Shown here piece after piece: positions 1 to 8,987 of a stretch of 28,949 bases of DNA (its first letter is position 1; each line of letters starts with the position of its first letter). Made by a program: the position numbers and the translations under genes. Source of the stretch: Chara braunii (lineage: Eukaryota > Streptophyta > Charophyceae > Charales > Characeae); NCBI GenBank assembly GCA_003427395.1, contig BFEA01000388.1, forward strand, positions 835,677-864,625, given 5' to 3'. The notes under the pieces were generated by a model that was not told the DNA's origin, did no database searches, and saw only the letters and a list, made by a program, of their open reading frames with translations.

Positions 1-69
<69 letters not shown>
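1..69. repeat. (TA)n microsatellite
   Basis: Uninterrupted alternating TA from the window edge; the true length is unknown because it continues off the left end. Confidence 0.97.
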
Positions 70-71
<2 letters not shown>

Positions 72-85
72 TTATATACGAACAA

Positions 86-437
86 GGCTAGTCAAGCATT
101 GATCAAGCATTGTTTCTAAGATAAATGGCCTGACTATAGCCTTATTACAAACAAAAAGAGTATAATCAAGAGTTATAACTGAAGGTAACCTGGGCAGGCT
201 GAGCATTGTTTCTAAGACGAATGACTCAGCCCTACGCCCTCTTTTTGAAGACTAAGGTGCAGAAAGATATATATAACTTGGCTATTTAAACAGTTCAGGG
301 CGACTAAGCATGGTTTCTAAGATGAATGACTTAGTCATATGCCCAATGAAGAGAGAAGTAATTGTGCAACCCGTTCATGTATAACTAAGGCAGAGGACTG
401 ACATTGTTTCTAAGACGAATGGTCAGTCCCAATGCCC
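86..437 (+). repeat. Array of four stem-loop repeats with a conserved tip
   Basis: Four hairpins lie about 100 nt apart at 86-141, 192-239, 298-344 and 389-437. Each has the tip CATTGTTTCTAAGAYRAATG (third copy CATGG...), which itself folds as CATT/AATG and GTTT/AGAY around a CTA loop. Below the tip is a stem that differs between copies yet stays paired: GGCTGAG/CTCAGCC (197-203/225-231), GACTAAG/CTTAGTC (302-308/330-336), GGACTGA/TCAGTCC (395-401/423-429). Copy 1 has GGCTAGTCA/TGACTATAGCC with a small bulge and an 11-bp internal duplication (92-113). An outer GGGC/GCCC-type clamp recurs in copies 2 and 3, with GGC/GCC in copy 4. The linkers between hairpins are not conserved. Strand is arbitrary. 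Function is unknown; it could be a structured non-coding RNA, part of an LTR or UTR, or a foldback repeat family. Confidence 0.85.
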
Positions 438-720
438 TATGTAAGCCGGAAATAAAGGGTTAAATCACTAAAAGACTATGAACTATTGTCTGCTAAATCA
501 ACCTGGGATGGTGAGAGTACTTACCTTTGTGGTTGACCTGCATGTGACTGAGTGACATCACTACCTAGTCTGAGTTTGAGTTGATAGGTAGTTGCTGTAG
601 TGGCTCGCCACGTGCTAGAGCTGTAGGAGTTAAATTCAATTCCTGCATTTTCTGAGATAGTTTTTTTACTTAGATCGATTTCTGCATTTATCTGAGATCT
701 TTTCTTATACTTGGGCTTGT
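438..720. other. AT-rich spacer between hairpin families, no gene
   Basis: No convincing reading frame. Two copies of a CTGCATTTWTCTGAGAT-like word occur near 643-658 and 681-697. Confidence 0.5.
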
Positions 721-1030
721 ATAAATCTTGGTAAGTCGCTTTTCCTACGGAAAGCGCTGCCAAAATTTTTGCAAATCCAAGGAGTTAGACAAATATCTGA
801 CTTTTCAAAAGTCCAACTGTCTGAATCATATATGGACTAGTAAGAATCTGGGAAGTCTCCCTTTCTAAAGGGCTGCCCAAAGTTTTACTAACTCAGGGAG
901 TTAGACAAAAATTGGGCTTTAGAAAGTTAAAGACTATTCCTGGTTTTATATTCAGGCTTATATAAATTCTGGAAAGGCAGTTTTCCTACGGGAAGCGCTG
1001 CCGAAATTTCCTTAGTTTAGAGGAGTTAGA
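721..1030 (+). repeat. Second stem-loop family, three copies with GGAGTTAGA boxes
   Basis: Three related units start at about 713, 835 and 955. Each has a short hairpin: GCTTTTCC-TAC-GGAAAGC at 738-755, CCCTT-TCTA-AAGGG at 859-872, and GGCAG...TTTCC-TAC-GGGAA...CTGCC at 976-1002. Outer complementary arms are present (TTGG/CCAA in unit 1, TGGG/CCCA in unit 2). Each hairpin is followed by the exact box GGAGTTAGA at 781-789, 897-905 and 1022-1030. Stem bases differ while pairing is kept. The sequence differs from the first family, but the design is the same: a hairpin with a repeated word, at roughly 120-nt spacing. Confidence 0.75.
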
Positions 1031-1350
1031 TTATATTATGACAGGTGGCATAGTTGGCAGTCGACTCTGTATAGGGGAAACCCAGCCAAAGGTCTACCTT
1101 TTCTTGGAGCCCCGACTTAGGACTAGGCTCGGACCTAGTTGGCGACTAGGAGGTTAGATGGGACCACCATATAAAAAAAAGCTCGCATAGGACTTACAGG
1201 TTCCGTCTTGGGCATTGACCTGTCTTGTGTTACAGGCCAACTTGATCGGTCTGATTCAGGACTAGGACTAGGGTCAGCTGATCCCTTGAGGATCATCTGT
1301 TGTTATCGTTGATAACAGGTCGGTTACCGATTTGTCGGTCCACGACTCAA
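1031..1350 (+). other. Hairpin-rich segment
   Basis: Several simple stem-loops follow one another: TTGGC/GCCAA (1054-1058/1085-1089), CCTAGT/ACTAGG (1134-1139/1145-1150), CCTGT/ACAGG (1219-1223/1232-1236), GATCC/GGATC (1280-1284/1290-1294) and TGTTATC-GTT-GATAACA (1301-1317). At 1039-1057 the sequence TGACAGGTGGCATAGTTGG resembles the LTR-end/primer-site junction of element 1 at 3608-3626. No coding potential seen. Confidence 0.6.
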
Positions 1351-1642
1351 TTCCTACTCACTCCCCATACTCAACCTAAAAAGGCTTTGGCCCTGGTGAT
1401 CTTTCTGTTTGTTAAGGGTTTCACCCAGACTTTTACTGAATGACCATTTAACAAAAGTACTGAGTACTTAATTACGGTTGGTTGGCTGGAGGTTGGGGCT
1501 TGCATGGCTAAAGCAAGGAGTATGAGTGTGGAGGTCTAGTTGGAATTGACCCCGGGTAGTGTGTGGATTTTTGTTTGGCTCCTGGTTGTGATTGCAGGTA
1601 TGTACTGTGGCTTGAGTTATCGGATCGGATTGCCTGCGATCT

Positions 1643-1653
1643 CACACACACAC

Positions 1654-1697
<44 letters not shown>
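1643..1697. repeat. (CA)n-(TA)n compound microsatellite
   Basis: A short CA run passes into an almost perfect TA run ending at 1697. Confidence 0.95.
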
Positions 1698-1700
<3 letters not shown>

Positions 1701-2099
1701 TATGAGGAGTCCCATGGTGATTGTGAGATGCGATCATCACCTATCTATTCCCCTTTATATATGTATGTACGTATGTATGTGTACCTACATAGGGGTATTA
1801 GTGCGGCCTGGGGTGCCCGCGTACTAAGGACCTAATCGAGGGTTGGGGTGAATAGAAGGGAGGGGATGACCCCCACTATTTTCTCTTAATTTTTTTTTTT
1901 GGTCGGACGTTAGCCCTGAGCTTGGGATAGGATGGCCCTCGCCCAGGACGACCCCGGTCCCGCACCTGACACAAAAAGGGTTTTTTTTCCCTCTGATAAG
2001 CGTTAAAGGCACTTGTTCTTTTTCCTCGTTGCGATTTATTTTGGTGGAACGATAAAGTTTCGGGCGGAAGGGTTAGCTCGTTGCTGGTGATGCGCCAGA
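1698..2099. other. Non-coding stretch, nothing recognised
   Basis: Contains short homopolymers (T run near 1889-1900 and near 1981-1988) and a GTAT/GTAC-rich patch near 1757-1785. No reading frame or RNA gene is supported. Confidence 0.4.
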
Positions 2100-3080
2100 C
2101 AACTCACTACCGCTCCAAACCCCTTCCTGCCCTAGGAGCCGTCTTATTCCGTCCCCTTTGGGGCACCTCAGGGTGCAGAAAACGGAGAAGCCCTCAAGCC
2201 GGTTTTGCGCCCACTAAGGGGTTAACCCTCCTTAGCGCGCGCTTCAGCCAACACCCGAGCGTTGAAGATAACCCCGTGGCTCAGAATAGGCCACTTGGGT
2301 ATATGCACCACATAATGCGCCGTCATCGCAGATACTCACGTAGAGTTGCATAGTGAGATGGTATGTGTAGGTCCAGCGTCCCCGCGATCTGATATTAAGT
2401 TCGCGTGCTCAACGCCCGCCGCTTCCCGCACTAAAAGAATTATGGGTCAGGCGGCGAGACCACGAGCACGACACGGTCAATAGACTTGAGATTTTGGTAT
2501 TGTGAAGCGGCACGTGGGCGGAGGACTGGTCCCAGTCGACCTATGGGAGTCCGTGTACGGGCCTCGTTATCCCGGACGCCGGGTAGCCTATGGGTAGGAT
2601 ACCGGGCCTCCTCCGCGCGCGCGTCGTTTGGGCTTGTCTATCCCCTTCTATTCTACAAGGCCACCAGCTAATGAGAGTTGGAGTGAGTTTTCTTTTGAAG
2701 CTTTCATGGTTGGACGTTATAGTCCGTAGCGGCCGTCAAAGTCAAACCCCTTGATGTTTGACCGCCACGACAGCTTAAAGCATTCTACTCAACCCCTCTG
2801 CACAGGGTGCAGAAGAGGGTGTGGTCTTCAACCGCGCATGGCGGTTGTCTGGCGTCGAGAGATTACCCCTCAAGGCGCTTGTCAGCCGACACTTGAATGT
2901 CGATCGCGACCCCCGAGATTAACGAGGGCCACGTGAGTATGGGTACTACATAGTACGCCATCATTGCGACCGCTTGCGTACGCTTGCATTGCGAGTCAAT
3001 ATGAGTAGCCCTGCGTCTGCGCGATTTCTATACTAAGCCTCACACGCGACGCCCATCCGATTTCCACGTCCAAAAGTTAT
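2100..3080. repeat. Diverged internal duplication in GC-rich putative LTR or leader sequence
   Basis: Blocks at about 2115-2450 and 2745-3080 share collinear words: a CAACCCC/CAAACCCC start, GGGTGCAGAA, CCTCAAG followed by TCAGCC-ACAC, GGCCAC-TGxGTAT, ACATA-TRCGCC-TCAT, and a CC-YTTCCNCG...AAAAGxxTTATGGG end. The copies are about 630 bp apart and clearly diverged. Their position upstream of the element 1 primer site suggests they belong to its 5' LTR, but no matching 3' copy is found, so the LTR start cannot be placed. Confidence 0.55.
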
Positions 3081-3612
3081 GGGACGACTACTAAGGCGCT
3101 AGGAGCGTTGTTGCGTTGCTTGTGTTGTATCGTTTCGTGTGTATGTGTGTGTGTGTTCCCTTTTTGTGTTCGTAGAGTGGCGTATGCGTGGTAAGTGGGA
3201 TGCGTCCTAGCTGACCGACGACGAGCCGCGCTTGAGACTTCAACCCCCCCAAGATGTCGATTCGCGTGCGGGTCCGATGGGCGTATTACCGCACGTACCC
3301 CCTATGCTACAGCGAACGAGAAACGCCCTCTGCGATTGCAACCGAGTAACTTTCGTACTGTGGACTGGTAGCTCGGCGGGGATACGCCCACCAAAGGGAG
3401 GTGACAACTCCCGTAAGGTGGAGGTAAGTTGTGCCTCGCGTAGGCCCTATCCTGTCGTAGGGGCTCGCGAGAGGTACGGTTGGCGCACTCGGCCGGGGCG
3501 GCCTAAGGAAGCTCCATTTGTGTGTTCATGACAAGGTTAGGCCAACTCCTGCGTGACGCGGCTGAGAGGGTCCCACGCTGCCGCGAGCGGTGCCGGACCG
3601 ATGCGCTTGACA
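3081..3612 (+). other. Probable 3' part of element 1 5' LTR
   Basis: No gene is seen. The segment ends in TGACA (3608-3612), two bases before a perfect primer-binding site, as expected for an LTR terminating in CA. A GT-rich patch lies near 3118-3155. The upstream boundary is not determined and no 3' LTR was found for comparison. Confidence 0.45.
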
Positions 3613-3614
3613 GG

Positions 3615-3632
3615 TGGCGCCGTTGCCGGGGA
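3615..3632 (+). other. Primer-binding site, tRNA-Asp type
   Basis: TGGCGCCGTTGCCGGGGA is the 18-nt primer site used by many plant Ty3-type elements (Athila/Tat-like), complementary to the 3' end of tRNA-Asp including CCA. It follows an LTR-like ...TGACA end by two bases. The plant-type primer supports a streptophyte host. Confidence 0.8.
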
Positions 3633-3948
3633 TAACGGAAGCCTACCGTTGTCCCTGGTGGAACGACATCCGGGTACAAGTGAGCAGATAGGCATAAGAG
3701 AGCGATGCGTGTGATTGAAGTGAGAGGTGAGTGATGAGAGACTAAGTATAAAAAGGGGAAGTTAGTGTTTGTATATGTGTATTTGGTTGTCTGCCAGGTC
3801 CTAGCAAGAACGTAAAGGGTAGCAATACTCACGTCAGGGGTGAGGCTAGGTAGGAGGTGTGGGCTAGACCAGGTTGGAGTAGGATGCTAAGTAGGTGAGT
3901 GCCTTTGGTTTTCTCTTAACAGGAAATTGGAAAAGGAGGTCTACCAAG

Positions 3949-5306
3949 ATGCCGGAGGATGGTGACGCTTTAAGGGTTCTGACCCTTGAGGACCTCATCG
4001 CAGCCCTAGACCGACATGAGAGGACCCTGAGTAATGTTCCGAAGGTTGAGACCTTCCACTTTGATGGGGAAAGGGTCTCAGACTGGTTAGACCTGGTGGA
4101 GCAGGCAATTGTGGGATTGTAAGATGAGGTGAAATACCAGCGTATTATGAGGTACGTGCTCCATAGGCACCATCAGGAGGTGCAGAAGGTTGTGGATGCT
4201 GCCCATGGCAGTTGGGCAAGATTCAGGGAGAGCATGCTGCGCAAGTATCGGTTGGGTGATGGGTTGCTTACCATCTCAGATCTTGAGGGAATGAACAAGG
4301 ACGACTTCACCACGATAGGGGCCTTCGTACAAGAGTTTAATAAGAAGGCAAGGAAAGTTCACGGGATCTCTGAGGAAAGGCAATGCGCTATCTTTCTGGG
4401 GCTGCTCACTGGGTCAGAGGCAGCGGAACTGACGAGTCATGGAGCAGGCAGCGCAAAGCTTACCTGGGCCACCATCGATAGAGGAGTGGAGGATGGGAGT
4501 TTAGACCAGGTAGAGCAACATCAGATGCGCCTGCAAAGGAGGAAAAGGAAGGAAAGGGACGCTACTGCATCAGGGACCCCGGGGGTAAAAATGATCGTCA
4601 CTGATGTACTTGCGGCGTTAGGCTATGGCCAGGATGCCGAGGCGCAGAAGAAAGCGGTAGCCGTGGTCCAAGGCCGAGGGAAAAAGGTGAGGGATGAAGG
4701 CGCCGGGCAAGAGGATTACGGTGGGGAGGAGACGGGGTCACAAATCCTTACCAAGGCCCTGCAGAAGCAACGAAATTTGTTGCTGGGTGGCCAAGGGTCT
4801 GGCAAGCGGTAGGTCCCCCAGGCAGTTGCCGCGACGCCAGCGGCCACCGTAACCGCGCCCGTATCGGCAGGGCCGGCGCCAATGGGACCGCCTCTGGCCT
4901 GTGGACATTGGGTACCGTATTGTCAAGCGGCACCCTGCCCAGCTATAGTCATTGCACCTCGTGTGGAGGGGGCCAAACCCATACTGGACAGTTGGTTCCA
5001 TTCTCGGGTCCGTCAACGAGCGCAGGGCCGCCAAGTTTCCCGGCGATGCAAGGCCAATTCACGGCCCAGCCTCCCCCCTCACAGCAAGCATCGCAGGCTA
5101 GTGTGGCGGGAGGAGGAGGCCAAGGGCAAGGAGGACAGGGCAATGGTGGTCGGGGACAAGGAGGCCAAGAGGGTGGCGGACGAGGCCGAAATGGCGGGGG
5201 ACGTGGCAGTAGATGGAACATCCAAGGGGGTCAGGGCCAAGGTGACCAGGGCAGTCAGCAAGGAGGCCAAGGGTATGGGAGACCCCGCTTCGACTGACGG
5301 AACGCG
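3949..5306 (+). pseudogene. gag: Element 1 gag (capsid and Gly-rich region), broken
   Basis: Gag would package element RNA in cytoplasmic particles. The ATG at 3949 opens MPEDGDALRVLTLEDL. An acidic N-terminus leads to a retrotransposon-gag-like helical region (VETFHFDGERVSDWLDLVEQ, then KYRLGDGLLTISDLE and FVQEFNKKARKVHGISEE). The frame is cut by TAA at 4120-4122 and TAG at 4810-4812. It then shifts by about 4900 into the frame that encodes a Gly/Gln/Arg-rich RNA-binding tail (about 5110-5290), cut by TGA at 5295-5297, nine bases before the zinc-knuckle codons. A polypyrimidine tract with TTAACAG at 3916-3922 just upstream could be a 3' splice site for gag mRNA, but this is speculative. Confidence 0.85.
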
Positions 5307-6917
5307 ACCTGCTGGTATTGTGGCGTTGTAGGCCACACGATTCGATTCTGCCAGCAACGGCGGGATGATGAGCTTGCGGGCCTGATTTCCTCCTGTATGG
5401 ATGGGGATATATACGACAAGTGGGGGGAACACATTGACCCCAAGTCCCCAAGAGGAATCAGGCAGGAGGCCCTCAGGCGGGCGGCGGTAGGGCCATCGGC
5501 CGCCCCGACCTTGTTTAGAATGTGGCAGGAGAGAGAAGACCCGGCCATAAGAATCGAAGAGATCACGGGGGATAGTGAGGAGGTTACGCAACGATTAAAG
5601 GCCGGGGTCATAAAGGAAGAGCCAATAATTGTTGAGTCAGATGACGAGGGGAGAGAGGATGAAGGGGGGCTGACCGTAACCACCCTGGAAAAGATGGAGG
5701 ATTTGGTAGAAAAAATGGGGAGGTACCAGCGGAGGCTGAAAGAGCTATGTGATGAAGTCCGAGGGTGGAGAGCCGACCTCCCAAAGGTCTTCCTCTATGA
5801 GATCGGGCCGGGGCCGGCAGCTGGACAACAGAGTAGCCCCGGGGTTGCCGTGGCAGGGCCTGGCCCCAGGTCAAGAATGATGTTCAGGCCGCCCATCCCA
5901 CATGGGCGGGCGCCGCAAGCAACTCAAACCAGGAGCAAAAGTAAAGTGGGCCCTAGTCAGCCACCAAGTCAAGCGCCAAGTCAGGCACCTTCACGGAAGA
6001 GACCTGAGCCTGAGCGTAGGAAGGAGGTGGTCGAGGTCCAGGAAGAAGAGGAAGAGGGAGACGACACGGAGGATGAGAGGCTTCGTCAGGAGGAGGATCG
6101 GCGGATGGAGCAAAGAGCCCAGAGAAGGGAGGCTCAGGAGAGATCCGAGCCACATCTACAGGAAGGTGTGCCCAGGAAGAGAAAGTACACCGTCAGGTTG
6201 GAGGAAGACTTCGACGTGGAAAGAATGGTGGACCGGCTCCTTGAAGGTCATAACGACCTTATGAACTTGAAAGATATTCTGGCGTCAACACCAAGACTCC
6301 GGGAGGAGTTCAAAGGGCGATTGTCCCAAAGGCTAGTGCCCAACGTGCATTTGAGCGTCGTTCTGCCCAAAGAAGTGGGATGGACACAAGCTGGGACAAG
6401 AATGGACTGGAAGTGTGCGGCATGCGGATTGGTGGATTTGGTAGTAAAAGAGAAGAAGTGCGTGGCGATGATGGATACGGGCGCTGAAATGAATATCATT
6501 AGGGAACGAGATGCGCTCATGCTTGGGATAGAGATCGACCGTGCGGATCACGGCGTGCTGCACGGAGCCAACTGCAAGGCAGTTTTTTGCGGCACCGCGT
6601 CGAATGTGATTATAGAGATTGGCAAGGTGCGAGCGAGGACGTGCTTTTTCGTCATGCCGGACGTAGACCACCCTATCCTTTTGGGCAGATCGTTCATGTG
6701 CAGGACAAAGACCTTGATCTTCAATAAGCACGATGGGACGATGATATTGAGCCAGCCTGTGGGAACTACGAAGTCGTCACCTGCCGGAACACGGGGCCAG
6801 AGAGCAATCGGAATAGGCCTAACCCCGGCTCATTCACCTATGTGGAATCAGAGAACGAGCGGCGGAGTCTCGCGGAGGAGTCCAAGGAGGAAGGTGGGGT
6901 GGAGGTGCTGTCGCTAA
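5307..6917 (+). pseudogene. Element 1 zinc knuckle, acidic linker and protease
   Basis: Directly after the gag stop, and in the same frame, is a CCHC zinc knuckle (C-WY-C-GVVG-H-TIRF-C, from 5310), the nucleic-acid-binding mark of nucleocapsid. A long charged linker follows (Ser/Pro/Gln-rich, then Glu/Arg-rich, about 5940-6180). The retropepsin-type aspartic protease has MMDTGAEMNI with the catalytic Asp at 6474-6476, and a C-terminal PILLGRSFM motif. The reading frame then loses sense near 6750-6840. The original sense continues in another frame (YEVVTCRN..., ending at 7027), so a frameshift separates protease from RT. The 506-residue open stretch from the ATG at 5397 is unlikely to be a genuine initiation product; its start lies within the gag-pro region. 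Confidence 0.85.
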
Positions 6918-7011
6918 GCCTTACAGACGTAAGCAAGGCTATGGAGATTGTGGCAGCACATGAGATGGCGGACCCAGAGGTCATCAAGGCCTTGCGAGAG
7001 CACGTTTTGGA

Positions 7012-7974
7012 ATGCCCACAGACATGAGAAGTGGAGCTTATCTATCGACTTCTTGGAGGGAGGAAAGGGCCTGCGATGGCACAAGCGCAGACGACAAGCC
7101 GACCTTTTTTACGGGACGGCTTAAGCAGGGCGCCCAAAGGCGGTACAAAACGGTAGATAAAAAGTGCCGCCCTGTTCCCGTGCTCGTTACGGAAGATGAG
7201 GAGGCTTATTACGAGCGGGAGCGAGGGTTGATACGGCGGATGCAAGAGCAGGCGCTGAAGGATCCATGTCGTATCAATGATGGAAATGAAGAGAAGTTGA
7301 TAGTCGGGGAACCAGGCTTTCTTTTGCCCCAAGAAAAAGCGTTGATGGTGCAACTAATGAAGAAGAGGCATCGCGCATACGCCTTTAATGATGACCAGCG
7401 CGGGAGGCTGGATGTGGACAGGATCCCAATGATCCGGATCCACACGGTCCCCGACGAGCCCTGGAATCTAAGGGGTGCGCGATACCCAAAACCTAATGAG
7501 GAGAAGATGGTGGTGGACTATCTGGATGGCAAAATGCGCACGCATGTTGTTGGCTACTCTAGCGGTCCGTATGTTTCCCCTTGGTTTTGCTTCATTAAGT
7601 CGAACGGGACGCTATGGTGGGTACAGGATCTGCAGCGACTAAATGCGGTAATGGTGCGAGATGCGGGAGGCTTGCCGAACGCAGATGCACTGTCGGAGTC
7701 ATGCGCGGGGAGACCTATAATCTCACTTATAGACCTCTATTCCGGGTATAATCAGTTTCCTGTATACCCGCCCGATAGTCCGGTGACGGCAATGCACACG
7801 CCAAGGGGGTTGATCCACATGAATGTGGCCCCTCAGGGTTGGACGAATGCGGTGGCGATGGTGCAGAGACATATGATCAGGGCCATGCAAACAGTCAGCC
7901 CGCACATCACCCAGCCTTACATCGACGACTTGGCGGAAAGGAGAAAGAGGAGGACGAGGTGCAGCCCGGAGTGA
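7012..7974 (+). pseudogene. pol: Element 1 reverse transcriptase (fingers and palm)
   Basis: Copies element RNA into DNA. Visible motifs are SPWFCFIKSNGTLWW, WVQDLQRLNAV, PIISLIDLYSGYNQF (catalytic Asp in LID), MNVAPQGWTNAV, and the YIDD active site (7918-7929). The N-terminal part (7012-7140) is probably out of the true frame, since the upstream frame runs to 7027. After YIDDLA the frame shifts near 7935; homology continues in the frame of the next entry. Compared with most plant Ty3 RTs, motif 2 is DLQRLN instead of DYRxLN, and PQGWTN replaces PFGLxNA. From memory this combination is typical of fungal Ty3 elements. Confidence 0.9.
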
Positions 7975-8987
7975 GACGCTTTGTTTGGAGGCATATCCAG
8001 GATCTCGATCGAGTCTTGGGTCTGCTAGAGGAGCACAACCTCACTGCGAGTGGGCCAAAGCCCAAGCACTGCATGAGAGAAGCCACCATCCTGGGGTTTG
8101 TTTGCAATGAGAAGGGTCGAAAGCCGGACGTGAAAAAGACAGACAAAATCCTAGAATGGCCGGTGCCTTTCCAGACCATAACGGATGTGAGAAGCTTTCT
8201 TGGCACTTGCGGATTTTGGAGCAGCTTCGTGAAAGACTTCGCCGCCAAGACTGAGCACTTAAGGAAGCTGGTGCGTCAGGACCAGGAATGGGTTTGGGGC
8301 AAAGACCAGGAAGAAGCGGTAACCAGGATGAAGGGAGAGTTCAGGGAAGGAGGATTGGTGCTGGGGGCGTCAAATTATGAAGGGACAAAAGAAAAGTCAT
8401 TCATCATCGAAACAGACGCCGGACCAACTGCATTGGGAGGAGTTTTGGTCCAGGCGGATGCCGAAGGAAAGGAGAGGCCGCTAAGATTCGAAAGCCGTTC
8501 TCTTAACACGACTGAGAGGAACTACTCTCAGTTTAAGAAGGAGACGCTTGCAGTACTCCATTGTCTAAGGATCTTCCGAAATTATGTCTTCGGCAGGAGA
8601 TTTATATTGAGGGAGGACCCTATGGCGCTGGCCTGCTCTTTAAAGAATTATACACCAGTTGACCCAACCGTCGCTCGATGGTGGACATACATTTGGATGT
8701 TTAATTTCGAGTTGGAAAGGATCCCAGGAAACAAGAATAGAGTTGATGGCCTGAACCGCGTCAACTGGGACAGTGCGGATAAGGGGTCGACCGAAGACAC
8801 CCCGCCAGTCGACGGGTTCCTGGATCAAGAAGAAGATGTGCGACTCCATATAAACAAGTGGACTCTACGAGTACCCAGTTGTGTTAGCCATCCCATATGG
8901 ATAGCACCAAGAGGATATGAGCGGAAGACCGACTTAGTCCTTAAGCCATTTCAGGAAGAAGATCCGTGGGGAGGTAAGGACACCTAG
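7935..8987 (+). pseudogene. pol: Element 1 RT thumb/connection and RNase H
   Basis: Continues the RT after the frameshift: GLLEEHNLTASG and ILGFVCNEKGRKPD match the RT thumb entry (EILGFxV-like), then DVRSFLGTCGFWSSFV. The RNase H domain has FIIETDAGPTALGGVLVQ (first catalytic Asp), FESRSLNTTERNYSQFKKE (Glu), and near its end RVDGLNR, where related proteins have ADGLSR. It degrades RNA in RNA-DNA hybrids during replication. The frame ends at TAG 8985-8987 but coding sense resumes immediately in the same frame, so this is a nonsense mutation, not a natural terminus. Confidence 0.88.

Noticed and set aside
86-437. CRISPR array
   Set aside because: Only four units of diverged sequence, repeats that are hairpins with variable stems, linkers of uneven nature, and an evidently eukaryotic setting.
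2081-3531. Several 60-100 residue open frames in the GC-rich region before element 1
   Set aside because: Mixed frames on both strands with no recognisable motifs; the region is better explained as LTR or leader sequence with a duplication.
4882-5331. 149-residue frame overlapping the gag Gly-rich tail
   Set aside because: The frame that encodes the Gly/Gln/Arg-rich RNA-binding tail and connects to the zinc knuckle is the other one (4908-5297); this is its shadow after the frameshift, apart perhaps from its first few residues.
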